Counted from the stretch's first letter, positions 54,409-62,989 are shown. The stretch: DNA of 64,000 nucleotides from Aliivibrio wodanis (GCA_000953695.1 LN554847.1:747801-811800); one strand, 5' to 3'. Program-made: numbers and translations. Notes: generated by a model not told the origin, from the sequence alone.

Positions 54409-54527
54409 TAACGCCTGCATAACACGTTTACTACTATGCAATTATACTTAAAATTGACGCCTTATAACGAGAAACACCCGACAACCTGAGATGCCGAGTG
54501 TAGTAAATCGTGTTGATGCATTTGTTA
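54409..54527 (-). repeat. attC site 41
   Basis: Arm pair ACTAC/GTAGT, ends GCCTGCAT and GATGCATTTGTTA. Belongs to catB-like copy 3. Confidence 0.93.
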
Positions 54528-55157
54528 TAAGCGATTCTGATTTTGCCAATAATCATAAAGACCACTGATATTTGACGAACACATTAAACTCATTGCACCT
54601 TTGATTTGGTCATCGCTCCATTGCCACCATTTCATTTCTAACAACTGAGCAATTTCACTTTCAGAAAAACGATAACGAATATGTTTAGCAGGATTTGAGC
54701 CTACAATAGAATAAGGTGCCACATTTTTAGTTACGACAGCTCGACTTGCAATTATTGCCCCATCACCTACGGTTACACCGCTCATAATCATGGCTTCAGT
54801 ACCAATCCAAACGTCATTACCAATAATCGTATCACCTGAACGTTCAAACCCATCTTTGGCATCTGAGAAATTTTCATCGTCTTGGTAGAAAAATGGAAAT
54901 GTACTAACCCAATTATTTTGATGTCCTTGATTTCCCGCCATCATGAAAACAGCACCCGAACCAATTGAGCAATAACTACCAATAATTAATTTATCAATAT
55001 CCGTTCTATCAGCCAATAAATAACGAGCACAATCATCAAAGCTATGATTATGATAATAGCCAGAATAGTAACTATGCTTACCCACAATGATATTAGGATT
55101 AGTCACTTGTTCTTTGAGTGATTTACCCACAAAAGGGCTTTCAAAATAATTGTTCAA
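54525..55157 (-). CDS. catB: CatB-type xenobiotic acetyltransferase, diverged copy 3
   Basis: 210 aa, with a few substitutions relative to copies 1 and 2 (e.g. [13 protein letters not shown], and [11 protein letters not shown] at the C-terminus) and a different attC. Catalytic His region and hexapeptide repeats are intact. TTG start. Confidence 0.87.
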   Translation of the reverse strand: MNNYFESPFVGKSLKEQVTNPNIIVGKHSYYSGYYHNHSFDDCARYLLADRTDIDKLIIGSYCSIGSGAVFMMAGNQGHQNNWVSTFPFFYQDDENFSDAKDGFERSGDTIIGNDVWIGTEAMIMSGVTVGDGAIIASRAVVTKNVAPYSIVGSNPAKHIRYRFSESEIAQLLEMKWWQWSDDQIKGAMSLMCSSNISGLYDYWQNQNRL

Positions 55158-55179
55158 CCTAAATCCTCTTTTAAGCTTA

Positions 55180-55300
55180 TAACGCCGCAATAACACGTTT
55201 ATTACTACGACGACTTAGCTGAATTTTACTGCCTTAAACACCGAAACCAAAGACAAACCTACAACGCCGAATGTAATAAATCGTGTTGATTGCTTTGTTA
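55180..55300 (-). repeat. attC site 42
   Basis: Arm pair ATTAC/GTAAT, type II ends GCCGCAAT and GATTGCTTTGTTA. Its last six bases may form the -35 box of the next gene pair. Confidence 0.93.
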
Positions 55301-55322
55301 AACCGCAATGACACGCTATAAT
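55295..55322 (+). promoter_or_regulatory. Promoter of the plus-strand relBE-like pair
   Basis: Perfect TATAAT (55317-55322), 16-bp spacer, TTGTTA (55295-55300). The -35 hexamer is the end of the attC itself. Confidence 0.6.
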
Positions 55323-55353
55323 GACCGAATAATCAACCTAATTAGAGACCGTT

Positions 55354-55602
55354 ATGACTACTAGAATTTTAGCTGATGTTGCAGCAAGTATTACCGAGTT
55401 TAAAGCTAACCCAATGAAAGTTGCTTCAAGTGCTTATGGCGAAGCTGTTGCTGTACTAAACAGAAATGAGCCTGCATTTTATTGTGTACCAGCTGAAGCT
55501 TATGAACTTTTGATGGATCGAGTTGAAGATCTAGAACTATTATCTCTTGCCGCAGAACGAGAGAATGAAGAAACTATTTCGGTAAACATCCATGACTTAT
55601 AA
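55354..55602 (+). CDS. RelB/Phd-type antitoxin (plus strand)
   Basis: An 82-aa antitoxin with LADVAASITEFKANPMKVA and PAFYCVPAEAYELLMDRVED, a paralogue of the minus-strand gene at 27279. It reads against the array direction from its own promoter and overlaps the toxin by 11 bp. Confidence 0.88.
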   Translation: MTTRILADVAASITEFKANPMKVASSAYGEAVAVLNRNEPAFYCVPAEAYELLMDRVEDLELLSLAAERENEETISVNIHDL

Positions 55603-55876
55603 GTTAGATTTCAAAAAGAGCGCATATAAAGAATGGAATAAACTTGGTGCAACGCTTCGTGAACAATTTAAGAAAAAACTATTAGAACGCTTAGATAATC
55701 CTCACGTTCCTGCGTCAAAGCTATCAGGCGCTGATAATTTATACAAAATTAAGCTACGACAGTCTGGTTACCGATTAGTATACAAAGTTGAGGATGACGT
55801 AATAATTGTCACCGTTTTAGCTGTTGGTAAAAGAGAACGCAGCGACGTATACAAAAAAGCGATGCACAGGATTTGA
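55592..55876 (+). CDS. RelE-family toxin (plus strand)
   Basis: A 94-aa RelE-like toxin (MTYKLDFKKSAYKEWNKL, NPHVPASKLSGADNLYKIKL, VLAVGKRERSDVYKKA). Paralogue of 27002; the reading-frame overlap with the antitoxin is the same in both pairs. Confidence 0.88.
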   Translation: MTYKLDFKKSAYKEWNKLGATLREQFKKKLLERLDNPHVPASKLSGADNLYKIKLRQSGYRLVYKVEDDVIIVTVLAVGKRERSDVYKKAMHRI

Positions 55877-55887
55877 CCATGGCGGTT

Positions 55888-56008
55888 TAACGCCGCAATA
55901 ACACGTTTATTACTACGACGACTTGGCTGAATTTTACTGCCTTAAACACTGAAACCAAAGGCAAACCTACAACGCCGAATGTAATAAATCGTGTTGATTG
56001 CTTTGTTA
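55888..56008 (-). repeat. attC site 43
   Basis: Arm pair ATTAC/GTAAT, type II ends. Supplies the stop of the methyltransferase gene. Confidence 0.93.
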
Positions 56009-56572
56009 TGCCGGTTTTTCAGCAACTATAAATATTGAGTCACCTTTTTCAAATTCAAAATAGTCTAAAGTACCAACTATTGTATAAAACTCTGAAATCA
56101 TTGCTAATAATGACTCTTTCAAATAATAGTTAAACGTTAGACCTTCCATTTCTTCGCTACCCTCACCCAACCAAAAGCTATGAGCTATTAATCCGTTACT
56201 ATTAAGTAAAGAGAGCTGATTTTTTAACGATTCTTTCAAATCTAAATTCGATAAATGATGTAAAACTTTATTTGAAAAAAGACAATCAAACTGGCGTTCT
56301 AATTGTAAGTCACACGCATTCAATTGAAGAAATTCAATATCTGGATGACGATAACTGCAACGTTTGAGAAACTCTAGCGAAAAATCAGATCCTGTAACTT
56401 TGTATCTTTCTTTTAAAGCATCAATGTCACTGCCTGCACCGCAACCTAATTCCAGTAACCAACTTGTAGGTTTTAGATGCTCACTAAGGAATTCATGTAA
56501 ATTAGAACCATCATAGCCCCCACACATACTTATGTACTTATCTACATTCTTTTCGTTTTCATAAAAACTCAT
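56006..56572 (-). CDS. Class I SAM-dependent methyltransferase
   Basis: A 188-aa protein with SAM motif I WLLELGCGAGSD, an acidic strand-2 end (VTGSDFSLEFLKRC) and motif FDCLFSNKVLHHLS. It is a small soluble methyltransferase with unknown substrate. AGGAGG lies six bases before the ATG at 56572; the longer frame starts in the attC. Confidence 0.85.
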   Translation of the reverse strand: MSFYENEKNVDKYISMCGGYDGSNLHEFLSEHLKPTSWLLELGCGAGSDIDALKERYKVTGSDFSLEFLKRCSYRHPDIEFLQLNACDLQLERQFDCLFSNKVLHHLSNLDLKESLKNQLSLLNSNGLIAHSFWLGEGSEEMEGLTFNYYLKESLLAMISEFYTIVGTLDYFEFEKGDSIFIVAEKPA

Positions 56573-56590
56573 TATTTCCCTCCTACGGCA

Positions 56591-56709
56591 TAACGCCTGC
56601 ATAACACGTTTGCTACCATGCAGATTAAGCCCAAATTTACCACTTAATGCGGTAAACCAAAAGAAATCTAGAATGCCGAATGTAGCAAATCGTGTTGATG
56701 CATTTGTTA
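56591..56709 (-). repeat. attC site 44
   Basis: Arm pair GCTAC/GTAGC, ends GCCTGCAT and GATGCATTTGTTA. Supplies the stop of the HEPN-like gene. Confidence 0.93.
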
Positions 56710-57582
56710 GGCAATTTCTTTGCTATGCGTACATCTGCTCTCATAGGTATCGAAACTACCTTTATATTTAATTAGCCTAAGAAAATATTCCGTTATTATA
56801 TCTCTGCATCTTGCATAGATTAAAATTTCCTCCTCATGAGATAAGTGGCTTAAACCTGAATGTATGATTTCATTTCGAAGGTTTTTTATTTCAGTCAAGC
56901 TAACATCCATGCTGACTGACTCAAACATTTCTTGAAGAAGCGTCTTAAAGATGTATTTCTCATTGTTTGGAGACCAATAAAAGCCACGCTTGTATTTATA
57001 ATCTTTAGATTTAGCATAAGAGGATTTCAAGTTTTCTAACAAAATAAACAAAGTAGCCAATTTCAGCTCTATTTGTAGATTATTCACTTCCGGTGTATTG
57101 AACAGATCAACCACAACATTTAAGGCTCTTTGTTCATAAATTTCCGAATAAGTATTAAAACTAGATTCAAGTAACTTCTTTATATGGGAAGTATCATCAC
57201 AGCAAAATGGTGGCCTGAAGTAATGATATGCACCTCTGACACTCCAAACATGTGATTTGTTTGTACCTTCTATATTCCAAGCATAAAAGCTAACTTCGGA
57301 ACATATCGCAAAAGAAAGTAAAACACTAATTTTCTGAACAACGTCTACGACATGCTCGATATCTTGTTCTTTTATATCTTTGACAACTAATTTTGTAGAC
57401 TCTACAAACTGACCTTTTAAGTCACTCTTTTTTGCATTAATTAACTCAGGTTCTTGATAAATATCGATAACTAGGTCTGCAACAGACAAGCAGATTTTAT
57501 TTCTTACCCAGCCGCCAGTCATGGTGTCTGTATTTTGCATTCCCATAACTAAAAAATTTGAAAGATAACAAATTAAGTTCAT
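56707..57582 (-). CDS. HEPN-like (ApeA-type) protein
   Basis: A 291-aa helical protein. Near the C-terminus, IKNLRNEIIHSGLS contains the RxxxxH pair (R-N-E-I-I-H) that forms the RNase centre of HEPN domains, followed by a helix of ARCRDIITEYFLRL type as in ApeA-like HEPN. The rest is unassigned. GGAG lies shortly before the ATG. A role in phage defence or as a toxin is plausible but inferred. Confidence 0.65.
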   Translation of the reverse strand: MNLICYLSNFLVMGMQNTDTMTGGWVRNKICLSVADLVIDIYQEPELINAKKSDLKGQFVESTKLVVKDIKEQDIEHVVDVVQKISVLLSFAICSEVSFYAWNIEGTNKSHVWSVRGAYHYFRPPFCCDDTSHIKKLLESSFNTYSEIYEQRALNVVVDLFNTPEVNNLQIELKLATLFILLENLKSSYAKSKDYKYKRGFYWSPNNEKYIFKTLLQEMFESVSMDVSLTEIKNLRNEIIHSGLSHLSHEEEILIYARCRDIITEYFLRLIKYKGSFDTYESRCTHSKEIA

Positions 57583-57599
57583 TTTAACTCCAAATTGCC

Positions 57600-57720
57600 T
57601 AACGCCGCAATAACACGTTTATTACTACGACGACTTAGCTGAATTTTAACGCCTTAAACACCGAAACCAAAGACAAACCTACAACGCCGAATGTAATAAA
57701 TCGTGTTGATTGCTTTGTTA
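57600..57720 (-). repeat. attC site 45
   Basis: Arm pair ATTAC/GTAAT, type II ends. Next to GNAT type-B copy 2. Confidence 0.93.
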
Positions 57721-57728
57721 TACCGTTT

Positions 57729-58244
57729 CTAACAGCGTACCCAATACCTTGCTAATGGATTCGGAAAGACCTTACCCATTACGATATTTTCAAATTTACC
57801 ACCGTTACTTTCTATGATTTTTCGTGAAGCTATATTGTCTTCGTCAGCAGTCAATAGCACTCGATTGAGCCCAAGTTCTTTAGCTTTAGTTAAAGCCAAT
57901 TTGAGTATCGATTTTCCATAACCATTTCGGCGAAATGATGGTGCTATATCATAACCAATATGACCTGCTTCCAGTGCTAGAAACTCATTATTTATATTGT
58001 GACGAATACGAACCACACCCAAAATAGACTGATTATCATTAATTAGCCAAAAGTGGCTACATGGGACAAAACCTTCACGTAAGTTAATCCCGTTACTTTC
58101 ATCAGTTAAACTTTGAATATACGAAGAAAAATCCTCTTTTCCCAATAAGTAGGATTCAATATTACTAATGTCGTTGGCTGCATAATCCTCAAAGAAAGCT
58201 AAGAATTCTGACTCCAATTCCAATGATGGTACAACTAATTCCAT
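57729..58244 (-). CDS. GNAT acetyltransferase type B, diverged copy 2
   Basis: 171 aa; a few differences from copies 1 and 3 (YAANDISNIES, SFRRNGYG, ENIVMGKV). The acetyl-CoA loop is intact, and the attC differs from that of the other copies. Confidence 0.88.
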   Translation of the reverse strand: MELVVPSLELESEFLAFFEDYAANDISNIESYLLGKEDFSSYIQSLTDESNGINLREGFVPCSHFWLINDNQSILGVVRIRHNINNEFLALEAGHIGYDIAPSFRRNGYGKSILKLALTKAKELGLNRVLLTADEDNIASRKIIESNGGKFENIVMGKVFPNPLARYWVRC

Positions 58245-58267
58245 GTCAATTTCTCCTTTTAACGGTA

Positions 58268-58386
58268 TAACGCCTGCATAACACGTTTGCTACTATGCGA
58301 TTATACTTAAAATTGACGCCTTAAAACGAGAAACACCCGACAACCTGAGATGCCGAGTGTAGTAAATCGTGTTGATGCGATTGTTA
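58268..58386 (-). repeat. attC site 46, mixed arms
   Basis: GCTAC on the left, GTAGT on the right; ends GCCTGCAT and GATGCGATTGTTA. Mosaic like site 16. Belongs to the LRAT-like cassette. Confidence 0.9.
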
Positions 58387-58389
58387 TAC

Positions 58390-58869
58390 CTATTTTTTCT
58401 CAACCGCTCTGGTTGCTATTACAGCTAAAGTACCTAAGGCTAGTGCTCCAGTAAGAAATTTAGCAAACTTAGGATTTTCAGAACAAATGCCAACTAAGCT
58501 AGCTCCAAGAACAGCTCCAGTTGTACCCGCTACAATTTGTGTTGAAGATACTTTTAGACCTGTAGCCCATTTAGCAAAATGTTCACAATTACGGTCTGAG
58601 ACAGAATAATTCCAACTTCCTATTTTTGATCTGGCTAATTCCAGAACTTCAGTTACAGGACGGTCATAATTTACTTTTGCTGGGTAAGTATGTTTACCTT
58701 GAGTCACGATATCCCAAGCTTCTTCTTTTACTGTGCCTGTTCTTTTCGTTGCAGAAATGAGCATTGGGAAGCCATTCTCACAAAAGGTATCTGAAACAAT
58801 CGACCAATGTTGATAAACACCAAAATTACTAACAACAATATCACCTGTATGTATATTCGTTTTTTGCAT
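58390..58869 (-). CDS. LRAT-like (NlpC/P60-superfamily) protein
   Basis: A 159-aa protein. GDIVVSNFGVYQHWSIVSD supplies the His and DRNCEHFAKWATG the Cys of the lecithin:retinol acyltransferase-type fold (NCEHF motif). The C-terminal ~35 residues form a hydrophobic tail (VLGASLVGI, FLTGALALGTLAVIA), probably membrane-anchoring. It may act as an acyltransferase or thiol hydrolase. Confidence 0.82.
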   Translation of the reverse strand: MQKTNIHTGDIVVSNFGVYQHWSIVSDTFCENGFPMLISATKRTGTVKEEAWDIVTQGKHTYPAKVNYDRPVTEVLELARSKIGSWNYSVSDRNCEHFAKWATGLKVSSTQIVAGTTGAVLGASLVGICSENPKFAKFLTGALALGTLAVIATRAVEKK

Positions 58870-58944
58870 AAGTATCCCTACTTTTAATTAAATATACATA
58901 AAATATGAGGGTCAATATCAAAATTTCAAGTGCGCCAATAGGTA

Positions 58945-59063
58945 TAACGCCTGCATAACACGTTTGCTACCATGCAGATTAAGCTCAAATTTACCACTTA
59001 ATGCGGTAAACCAAAAGAAACCTAGAATGCCGAATGTAGCAAATCGTGTTGATGCATTTGTTA
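58945..59063 (-). repeat. attC site 47
   Basis: Arm pair GCTAC/GTAGC, ends GCCTGCAT and GATGCATTTGTTA. Belongs to the truncated GST cassette. Confidence 0.93.
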
Positions 59064-59069
59064 TGAGTA

Positions 59070-59409
59070 TTACTTAAATGGGCTAAGATCGATACCCTCT
59101 AACTCGCAAACAGCCATGATTGTTGGATGTGATGATAAACGATTTAGATAAGCTGACAAATGATCAAAACTTAATGGCGATTGCTTAATTGGTAAACACC
59201 ACTCAGAAAGCATAAATAAGAAGAAATCACAGGCTGATATTTCATCGCCTAAAAGGTAGTTCTTACCCTCAAGTTGATCATTAATTACGGATAGTGATTC
59301 AGCAATTCGATCATCTTGCGCGGCAACCACATTTGGAATAGTACTTTCATCATTTGTATGTCGATGTGGATAATATCGAACCATTAACTCAGCTTGAAGT
59401 GTATTATTC
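59070..59409 (-). pseudogene. Glutathione S-transferase-like gene, C-terminal half only
   Basis: Encodes ~112 residues ending in GIDLSPFK. LGDEISACDFFLFMLSEW is the conserved helical N-capping region of the GST C-terminal domain. The N-terminal thioredoxin-like domain, with the glutathione site, is cut off by IS30 copy 3. Presumably inactive. Confidence 0.8.
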
Positions 59410-60463
59410 CCTAGATCCCAAGAATAACCGACACACTTTGGTATAGATTAGAGAGTCAGTTGCCTATAAGCTTCAAGCTCTCACACAATCAACTAAGGTA
59501 ACCACATGGGACACCAATATAAGCAACTGACACTAAGTGAAAGATACCAGATTGAAGCTTGGAATACACATAGTATTTCTGCTCGGGAAATAGGACAAAA
59601 ATTAAAACGGAGCAATGGCTCCATTTCAAGGGAATTACGACGCTGTCCTGTTGGAAGTTATTCTGCCGAGCAAGCGCATAAACATGCTTTTCAAAAAAGA
59701 ACACTTTCAATTAAGCACACAAAGTGTGGCCAAAAGAATAAGAAAATAATTCAAATATACCTACAACTTGGTTGGAGCCCAGAGCAAATATCTGGACGAA
59801 TGCATAAAGAAAAAATAGAAAATACAATATGTTGCAGTACTATTTACAATGTAGTTAAAAGAGAGCATTGGCAAAGAATGCTTGCTCGAAAAGGTAAAAA
59901 ATACAAACAGCGTAAAGGTGTAGAAGCTGGAGCAAGACTAATTCCCAACCGCGCTGATATCTCTCTCCGGCCTGCTATTGTTGACGATAACTCAGAAATT
60001 GGCCACTGGGAAGGTGATACTGTTTATGGTCAAGATGGGTATTTAGTCACTATGGTAGAGCGAGTATCTAAGCTATTAGTTACTTGCAAAGTACGTAGCA
60101 AGTCTAAAAAAGCAGTCACTCGTGGGATAAATCGCATGATGAAGCCCTTTAAAGAACTTTGCAAAACAATCACATTTGATAATGGCGGAGAGTTTGCGGG
60201 TCATGCTAAGATAGCTAAGCATCTGAACTGTGACATTTATTTTGCTAAACCTTACCATTCCTGGCAACGAGGTTTGAATGAAAATACCAATGGTTTACTA
60301 AGGCGTTTTTTCCCAAAGGGAATGGCCATTGGAGAACTTGCTGCAAAAGAGGTTAAACAGGCAGAGTTTTTGATTAATTCGAGACCTAGAAAGGCATTAA
60401 ATTTTCTGAGTCCGAGTGAGTTTTTAAGCGGTAAGCGTGTGTCGGTTATTGTTACGATCTAGC
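59410..60463 (+). mobile_element. IS30-family element, copy 3
   Basis: 1,054 bp, the only IS30 copy on the plus strand. Flanking triplets (TTC, AAC) do not match. The genes on its two sides are fragments of different proteins, so DNA between them was lost or rearranged. Confidence 0.92.
59506..60462 (+). CDS. IS30-family transposase, copy 3
   Basis: 318 aa, identical to copies 2 and 4, with the complete helix-turn-helix and DDE core. Confidence 0.93.
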   Translation: MGHQYKQLTLSERYQIEAWNTHSISAREIGQKLKRSNGSISRELRRCPVGSYSAEQAHKHAFQKRTLSIKHTKCGQKNKKIIQIYLQLGWSPEQISGRMHKEKIENTICCSTIYNVVKREHWQRMLARKGKKYKQRKGVEAGARLIPNRADISLRPAIVDDNSEIGHWEGDTVYGQDGYLVTMVERVSKLLVTCKVRSKSKKAVTRGINRMMKPFKELCKTITFDNGGEFAGHAKIAKHLNCDIYFAKPYHSWQRGLNENTNGLLRRFFPKGMAIGELAAKEVKQAEFLINSRPRKALNFLSPSEFLSGKRVSVIVTI

Positions 60464-60545
60464 AACCATTTGATATAAAATCAACTCTAGGTGACCAATT
60501 TTTACTTTCTTGATCAAAGACTAAACCGTAATATTTTACGAGCAT
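60464..60545 (-). pseudogene. N-terminal fragment of an unknown cassette gene
   Basis: ATG 60545, with AAAGG upstream, opens MLVKYYGLVFDQESKNWSPR and runs ~27 codons into the IS30 end. It is not the missing start of the GST gene on the other side. No family can be assigned. Confidence 0.6.
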
Positions 60546-60564
60546 GAAATTTACCTTTGTTGTA

Positions 60565-60685
60565 TAACGCCTGCATAACACGTTTACTACTATACAGAAC
60601 AAGCTGAATTTTACCGCCATAAACACCGAAACTAAAGACAAACCTACAATGCCGAATGTAGTAAATCGTGTTGATGCGATTGTTA
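60565..60685 (-). repeat. attC site 48
   Basis: Arm pair ACTAC/GTAGT, ends GCCTGCAT and GATGCGATTGTTA; same family member as site 6. Belongs to toxin-antitoxin copy 5. Confidence 0.93.
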
Positions 60686-60694
60686 TGGCGCAAC

Positions 60695-60723
60695 TTGCGA
60701 CAACCGTAGTAATATACTACAAT
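60695..60723 (+). promoter_or_regulatory. Promoter/operator of toxin-antitoxin copy 5
   Basis: TTGCGA-17-TACAAT with intact GTAGT/ACTAC operator arms. Confidence 0.6.
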
Positions 60724-60755
60724 AATGAAAATTAACTTTAAATAGGATACTTACA

Positions 60756-60977
60756 ATGGCTACAGCAAGCATCAGATTAGACCAAGACCTTGTGCAAAAA
60801 GCTACTATTATGGCTAAAGCATTCAGTCGCACCGCACCAAAACAAATTGAACACTGGGCTAAAATTGGTGAAATGATGGAAGATAACCCAGAACTATCAT
60901 ATGAGTTTGTAAAACAAGCAATTATTGCCAAAGCTGAAAAAGAAGCAGGAAAATTGGAGAGCTATAGTTTTGGCTAA
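60756..60977 (+). CDS. ParD-like antitoxin, copy 5
   Basis: Protein identical to copy 1; shares the GAAAATTAAC leader with copy 2. Confidence 0.85.
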   Translation: MATASIRLDQDLVQKATIMAKAFSRTAPKQIEHWAKIGEMMEDNPELSYEFVKQAIIAKAEKEAGKLESYSFG

Positions 60978-61260
60978 TATAACTCAAATTTTACAGACAC
61001 CTACATTTAAGAAAGCAGTAAAAAAGTTACATAAAAATCAAAAGACGGATCTTGATAATGCAATTAAAGAATTAATGAAAGAGCCATTATTAGGAGAGCA
61101 AAAGAAAGGTGACTTGTCATTTTTACGTGTCCATAAATTCAAAATGGTTAAGCAATTAACACTGCTTGGTTACAGTTACGAAGATGGCACGGTCACCCTT
61201 GAGCTAATGGCATTAGGATCTCATGAAAATTTTTACCGTGATGTTAAAAATATCTTCTGA
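60970..61260 (+). CDS. RelE/ParE-family toxin, copy 5
   Basis: Protein identical to copy 1; shares the silent GAGCTAATG change with copy 2. Confidence 0.82.
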   Translation: MANITQILQTPTFKKAVKKLHKNQKTDLDNAIKELMKEPLLGEQKKGDLSFLRVHKFKMVKQLTLLGYSYEDGTVTLELMALGSHENFYRDVKNIF

Positions 61261-61264
61261 GCCA

Positions 61265-61366
61265 TAACGCCGCAATAACACGTTTACTACGACACAGACT
61301 TAACTGAATTTTACCGCCTTAATCACTGAAATTAAAGGCAAACCCACAACGCCGAATGTAGTAAAT
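61265..61366 (-). repeat. attC site 49, left piece
   Basis: Arm pair ACTAC/GTAGT, type II left end GCCGCAAT. Identical to site 11 up to the IS30 insertion after GTAGTAAAT. Confidence 0.92.
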
Positions 61367-62420
61367 GCTAGATCGTAACAATAACCGACACACGCTTACC
61401 GCTTAAAAACTCACTCGGACTCAGAAAATTTAATGCCTTTCTAGGTCTCGAATTAATCAAAAACTCTGCCTGTTTAACCTCTTTTGCAGCAAGTTCTCCA
61501 ATGGCCATTCCCTTTGGGAAAAAACGCCTTAGTAAACCATTGGTATTTTCATTCAAACCTCGTTGCCAGGAATGGTAAGGTTTAGCAAAATAAATGTCAC
61601 AGTTCAGATGCTTAGCTATCTTAGCATGACCCGCAAACTCTCCGCCATTATCAAATGTGATTGTTTTGCAAAGTTCTTTAAAGGGCTTCATCATGCGATT
61701 TATCCCACGAGTGACTGCTTTTTTAGACTTGCTACGTACTTTGCAAGTAACTAATAGCTTAGATACTCGCTCTACCATAGTGACTAAATACCCATCTTGA
61801 CCATAAACAGTATCACCTTCCCAGTGGCCAATTTCTGAGTTATCGTCAACAATAGCAGGCCGGAGAGAGATATCAGCGCGGTTGGGAATTAGTCTTGCTC
61901 CAGCTTCTACACCTTTACGCTGTTTGTATTTTTTACCTTTTCGAGCAAGCATTCTTTGCCAATGCTCTCTTTTAACTACATTGTAAATAGTACTGCAACA
62001 TATTGTATTTTCTATTTTTTCTTTATGCATTCGTCCAGATATTTGCTCTGGGCTCCAACCAAGTTGTAGGTATATTTGAATTATTTTCTTATTCTTTTGG
62101 CCACACTTTGTGTGCTTAATTGAAAGTGTTCTTTTTTGAAAAGCATGTTTATGCGCTTGCTCGGCAGAATAACTTCCAACAGGACAGCGTCGTAATTCCC
62201 TTGAAATGGAGCCATTGCTCCGTTTTAATTTTTGTCCTATTTCCCGAGCAGAAATACTATGTGTATTCCAAGCTTCAATCTGGTATCTTTCACTTAGTGT
62301 CAGTTGCTTATATTGGTGTCCCATGTGGTTACCTTAGTTGATTGTGTGAGAGCTTGAAGCTTATAGGCAACTGACTCTCTAATCTATACCAAAGTGTGTC
62401 GGTTATTCTTGGGATCTAGG
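61367..62420 (-). mobile_element. IS30-family element, copy 4
   Basis: 1,054 bp. The only IS30 copy here with continuous flanks: attC sequence on both sides, with AAT duplicated (61364-61366 and 62421-62423), the expected short target duplication. Confidence 0.93.
61368..62324 (-). CDS. IS30-family transposase, copy 4
   Basis: 318 aa, intact and identical to copies 2 and 3. Likely the most recent insertion, since its target site is undamaged. Confidence 0.93.
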   Translation of the reverse strand: MGHQYKQLTLSERYQIEAWNTHSISAREIGQKLKRSNGSISRELRRCPVGSYSAEQAHKHAFQKRTLSIKHTKCGQKNKKIIQIYLQLGWSPEQISGRMHKEKIENTICCSTIYNVVKREHWQRMLARKGKKYKQRKGVEAGARLIPNRADISLRPAIVDDNSEIGHWEGDTVYGQDGYLVTMVERVSKLLVTCKVRSKSKKAVTRGINRMMKPFKELCKTITFDNGGEFAGHAKIAKHLNCDIYFAKPYHSWQRGLNENTNGLLRRFFPKGMAIGELAAKEVKQAEFLINSRPRKALNFLSPSEFLSGKRVSVIVTI

Positions 62421-62442
62421 AATCGTGTTGATTGCTTTGTTA
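62421..62442 (-). repeat. attC site 49, right piece
   Basis: AATCGTGTTGATTGCTTTGT plus TA completes the attC interrupted by IS30 copy 4. Belongs to GNAT type-B copy 3. Confidence 0.9.
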
Positions 62443-62450
62443 TACCGTTT

Positions 62451-62966
62451 CTAACAGCGTACCCAATACCTTGCTAATGGATTCGGAAATACCTTACCCA
62501 TTATGATATTTTCAAATTTACCACCGTTACTTTCTATGATTTTTCGTGAAGCTATATTGTCTTCGTCAGCTGTCAATAGCACTCGATTGAGCCCAAGTTC
62601 TTTAGCTTTAGTTAAAGCCAATTTGAGTATAGATTTTCCATAACCATTTCGGCGAAATAATGGTGCTATATCATAACCAATATGACCTGCTTCCAGTGCT
62701 AGAAACTCATTATTTATATTGTGACGAATACGAACCACACCCAAAATAGACTGATTATCATTAATTAGCCAAAAGTGGCTACATGGGACAAAACCTTCAC
62801 GTAAGTTAATCCCGTTACTTTCCTCAGTTAAACTTTGAATATACGAAGAAAAATCCTCCTTTCCCAATAAGTAGGATTCAATATTACTAATGTGGTTGGC
62901 TGCATAATCCTCGAAGAAAGCTAAGAATTCTGACTCCAATTCCAATGATGGTACAACTAATTCCAT
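62451..62966 (-). CDS. GNAT acetyltransferase type B, copy 3
   Basis: Identical to the gene at 28956 and carrying the same attC (now split by IS30), so it is a true cassette duplication. Acetyl-CoA loop RRNGYG intact. Confidence 0.88.
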   Translation of the reverse strand: MELVVPSLELESEFLAFFEDYAANHISNIESYLLGKEDFSSYIQSLTEESNGINLREGFVPCSHFWLINDNQSILGVVRIRHNINNEFLALEAGHIGYDIAPLFRRNGYGKSILKLALTKAKELGLNRVLLTADEDNIASRKIIESNGGKFENIIMGKVFPNPLARYWVRC

Positions 62967-62989
62967 GTCAATTTCTCCTTTTAACGGTA

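Noticed and set aside
38310-59409. Inversion of the segment between IS30 copies 1 and 3
   Set aside because: Exchanging flanks would give one matching triplet, but all attC sites inside the segment already have the same orientation as those outside, so an inversion would require the array to have been inverted before.
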